Shown here: positions 7,250 through 8,041 of the stretch, one piece after another
Layout: each line of letters begins with the position of its first letter
Position numbering within the stretch: the stretch's first letter is position 1
Assembly: GCA_046542305.1 (NCBI GenBank)
Contig: JBKHBQ010000182.1
Location: 1-8,041 of the forward strand
Direction: 5' to 3'
DNA from: JBKHBQ01 sp046542305
GTDB taxonomy: Bacteria; Bacteroidota; Bacteroidia; Bacteroidales; 4484-276
DNA: 8,041 nt
The notes under the pieces: model-generated
The model's database searches: none
Told to the model about the DNA's origin: nothing
What the model saw: only the letters and a program-made list of their open reading frames with translations
Made by a program: the position numbers and the translations under genes

Positions 7250-7837
7250 ATGAAATACTCCAAAACTGTTAATGAATTCATCAGCAATCACGAGGAATGG
7301 AAAGACATCCTTGAAAAACTTCGGGAAATCATGCTATCGATGGGCATGGAGGAAACGGTAAAATGGGGCATACCTGTTTACATGGTTAAAAAAAAGAATG
7401 TGGTTGGCATTGGGGCTTTTAAATCCTATGCCGGCCTTTGGTTTTACCAGGGTGCCCTGCTCGATGATCCCGAAAATGTGCTTATCAATGCACAGGAAGA
7501 GAAAACCCGCGCCATGCGTCAATGGCGGTTTACTTCCGTAGAAGAAATCGATGAAAAGCTCATCCGTGCCTATACCGAAGAAGCCATCGAAAATGCGAGA
7601 GCCGGCCGCGAAATCAAGCCTGAACGCAGGGAGTTCGAAATTCCAAAAGAGCTTCAACAGGTGCTGGATGAAGATGAAGACCTGCGCAAAAACTACAACA
7701 CCATGACTTACTCGCATCGCCGCGAATTTGCCGAATACATCTCCGAAGCCAAACGGCCCGACACCCGTCAGCGGCGGCTCCATAAAATCATGCCCATGAT
7801 TATGAAGCGGCTGGGGATGTATGACAGGTTTAAGTGA
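7250..7837 (+). CDS. YdeI/OmpD-associated family protein (DUF1801-type domain)
   Basis: From ATG at 7250 the product is 195 residues, complete and of the usual length for this family. An in-frame TTG two codons earlier (7244) is less likely. It is a soluble protein without signal peptide or membrane segment. Residues about 12-110 match the DUF1801 fold: EETVKWGIPVY at 35-44, VVGIGAFKSYAGLWFYQGALL at 51-71 in part, and an amphipathic segment to about 117. Residues about 145-190 match the C-terminal OmdA-type motif, with LRKNYNTMTYSHRREFAEYI and SEAKRPDTRQRRL. Relatives are annotated as bacteriocin-protection or OmpD-associated proteins, but the biochemical role is not established. It is transcribed divergently from the regulator and appears monocistronic. 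Nothing ties it to the giant protein beyond the shared intergenic region. Confidence 0.92.
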   Translation: MKYSKTVNEFISNHEEWKDILEKLREIMLSMGMEETVKWGIPVYMVKKKNVVGIGAFKSYAGLWFYQGALLDDPENVLINAQEEKTRAMRQWRFTSVEEIDEKLIRAYTEEAIENARAGREIKPERREFEIPKELQQVLDEDEDLRKNYNTMTYSHRREFAEYISEAKRPDTRQRRLHKIMPMIMKRLGMYDRFK

Positions 7838-7844
7838 TCGGGGA

Positions 7845-7936
7845 GCTGTCAGACGGCCGGTGAAGATTTATTGGAAAAGGTTACGCTGTAAATAAAAACT
7901 GCAGGTTGATCTTTTGTGCTTCGGCTGTCTGACAGC
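7845..7936. repeat. Long inverted repeat downstream of the YdeI-like gene
   Basis: GCTGTCAGACGGCCG at 7845-7859 pairs with CGGCTGTCTGACAGC at 7922-7936: 14 of 15 bases are Watson-Crick and the remaining pair is G-U in RNA. The interior is 62 bases. The right arm contains its own palindrome, GCTGTC-T-GACAGC. No target-site duplication is visible and no T-tract follows, so it is neither a classical terminator nor a clear miniature transposon. It could be an mRNA 3' end structure or an intergenic repeat family. Confidence 0.55.
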
Positions 7937-7950
7937 GATTATCCACTTTT

Positions 7951-7985
7951 GCAGTAACCAAACCCCGCAATCGTTTAGTTACTGC
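7951..7985. repeat. Second hairpin in the downstream intergenic region
   Basis: GCAGTAACCAAAC at 7951-7963 and GTTTAGTTACTGC at 7973-7985 are inverted copies with one C/A mismatch, around a 9-base loop CCCGCAATC; T7950 and A7986 extend the stem by one pair. Neither side has a run of T in the direction of exit, so it is not a standard intrinsic terminator. The remaining bases to 8041 show no gene or further repeat. Confidence 0.5.
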
Positions 7986-8041
7986 ACATTTTGATCTACC
8001 CTCCACTAAGCAATTGATTGTCCACACCGTCTGGCAAAGAT

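Noticed and set aside
7334..7783. Minus-strand frame of 149 codons
   Set aside because: It is the antisense shadow of the YdeI-like gene, whose family motifs are clear.
7951..7985. Intrinsic terminator
   Set aside because: The stem is strong, but no run of T follows on either strand.

Overview
The window looks like a piece of a Bacteroidota chromosome, probably an environmental Bacteroidales-type lineage. The reasons are three perfect matches to the Bacteroidota -7 promoter consensus TAnnTTTG beside genes, a secreted multidomain protein of the kind common in gliding or type IX-secreting relatives, and an AraC-type regulator fused to an extracytoplasmic sensor. The lineage is inferred from style only; no rRNA or marker gene is present.

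Positions 1-5119 (minus strand) are one uninterrupted reading frame of at least 1706 codons that runs off the left edge. It is easy to miss because its stop codon lies outside the window. It has a signal peptide, a conserved-looking pro-region, a papain-fold cysteine peptidase-like domain (GCSPTATAM with Cys238, GHSTTAIGY with His359), two small beta-sandwich-like domains, a WTG...NWxNPxNW module, about 700 residues of repetitive beta-helix-like stalk with a fourfold recurring block, a jelly-roll-like domain and the start of a carboxypeptidase-regulatory-like domain. All plus-strand reading frames in 143-4882 are shadows of this gene.

Positions 5136-5372 (minus) encode a likely small protein with three membrane segments, 16 bases ahead of the giant gene. 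Positions 5465-6859 (minus) encode a membrane-spanning one-component regulator: signal sequence, CBM9-like carbohydrate-binding domain outside, one transmembrane helix, and an AraC-type DNA-binding domain inside. The three genes share one strand. A plausible reading, inferred and not proven, is that the regulator senses a glycan outside the cytoplasmic membrane and controls its own cluster, including the giant surface or secreted protein.

Positions 6860-7249 are a divergent intergenic region with a promoter for each flank. Its right end holds a 56-nt near-continuous hairpin just before the plus-strand gene at 7250-7837, a YdeI/OmpD-associated (DUF1801-type) family protein. Positions 7838-8041 hold two strong inverted repeats and no recognisable gene.
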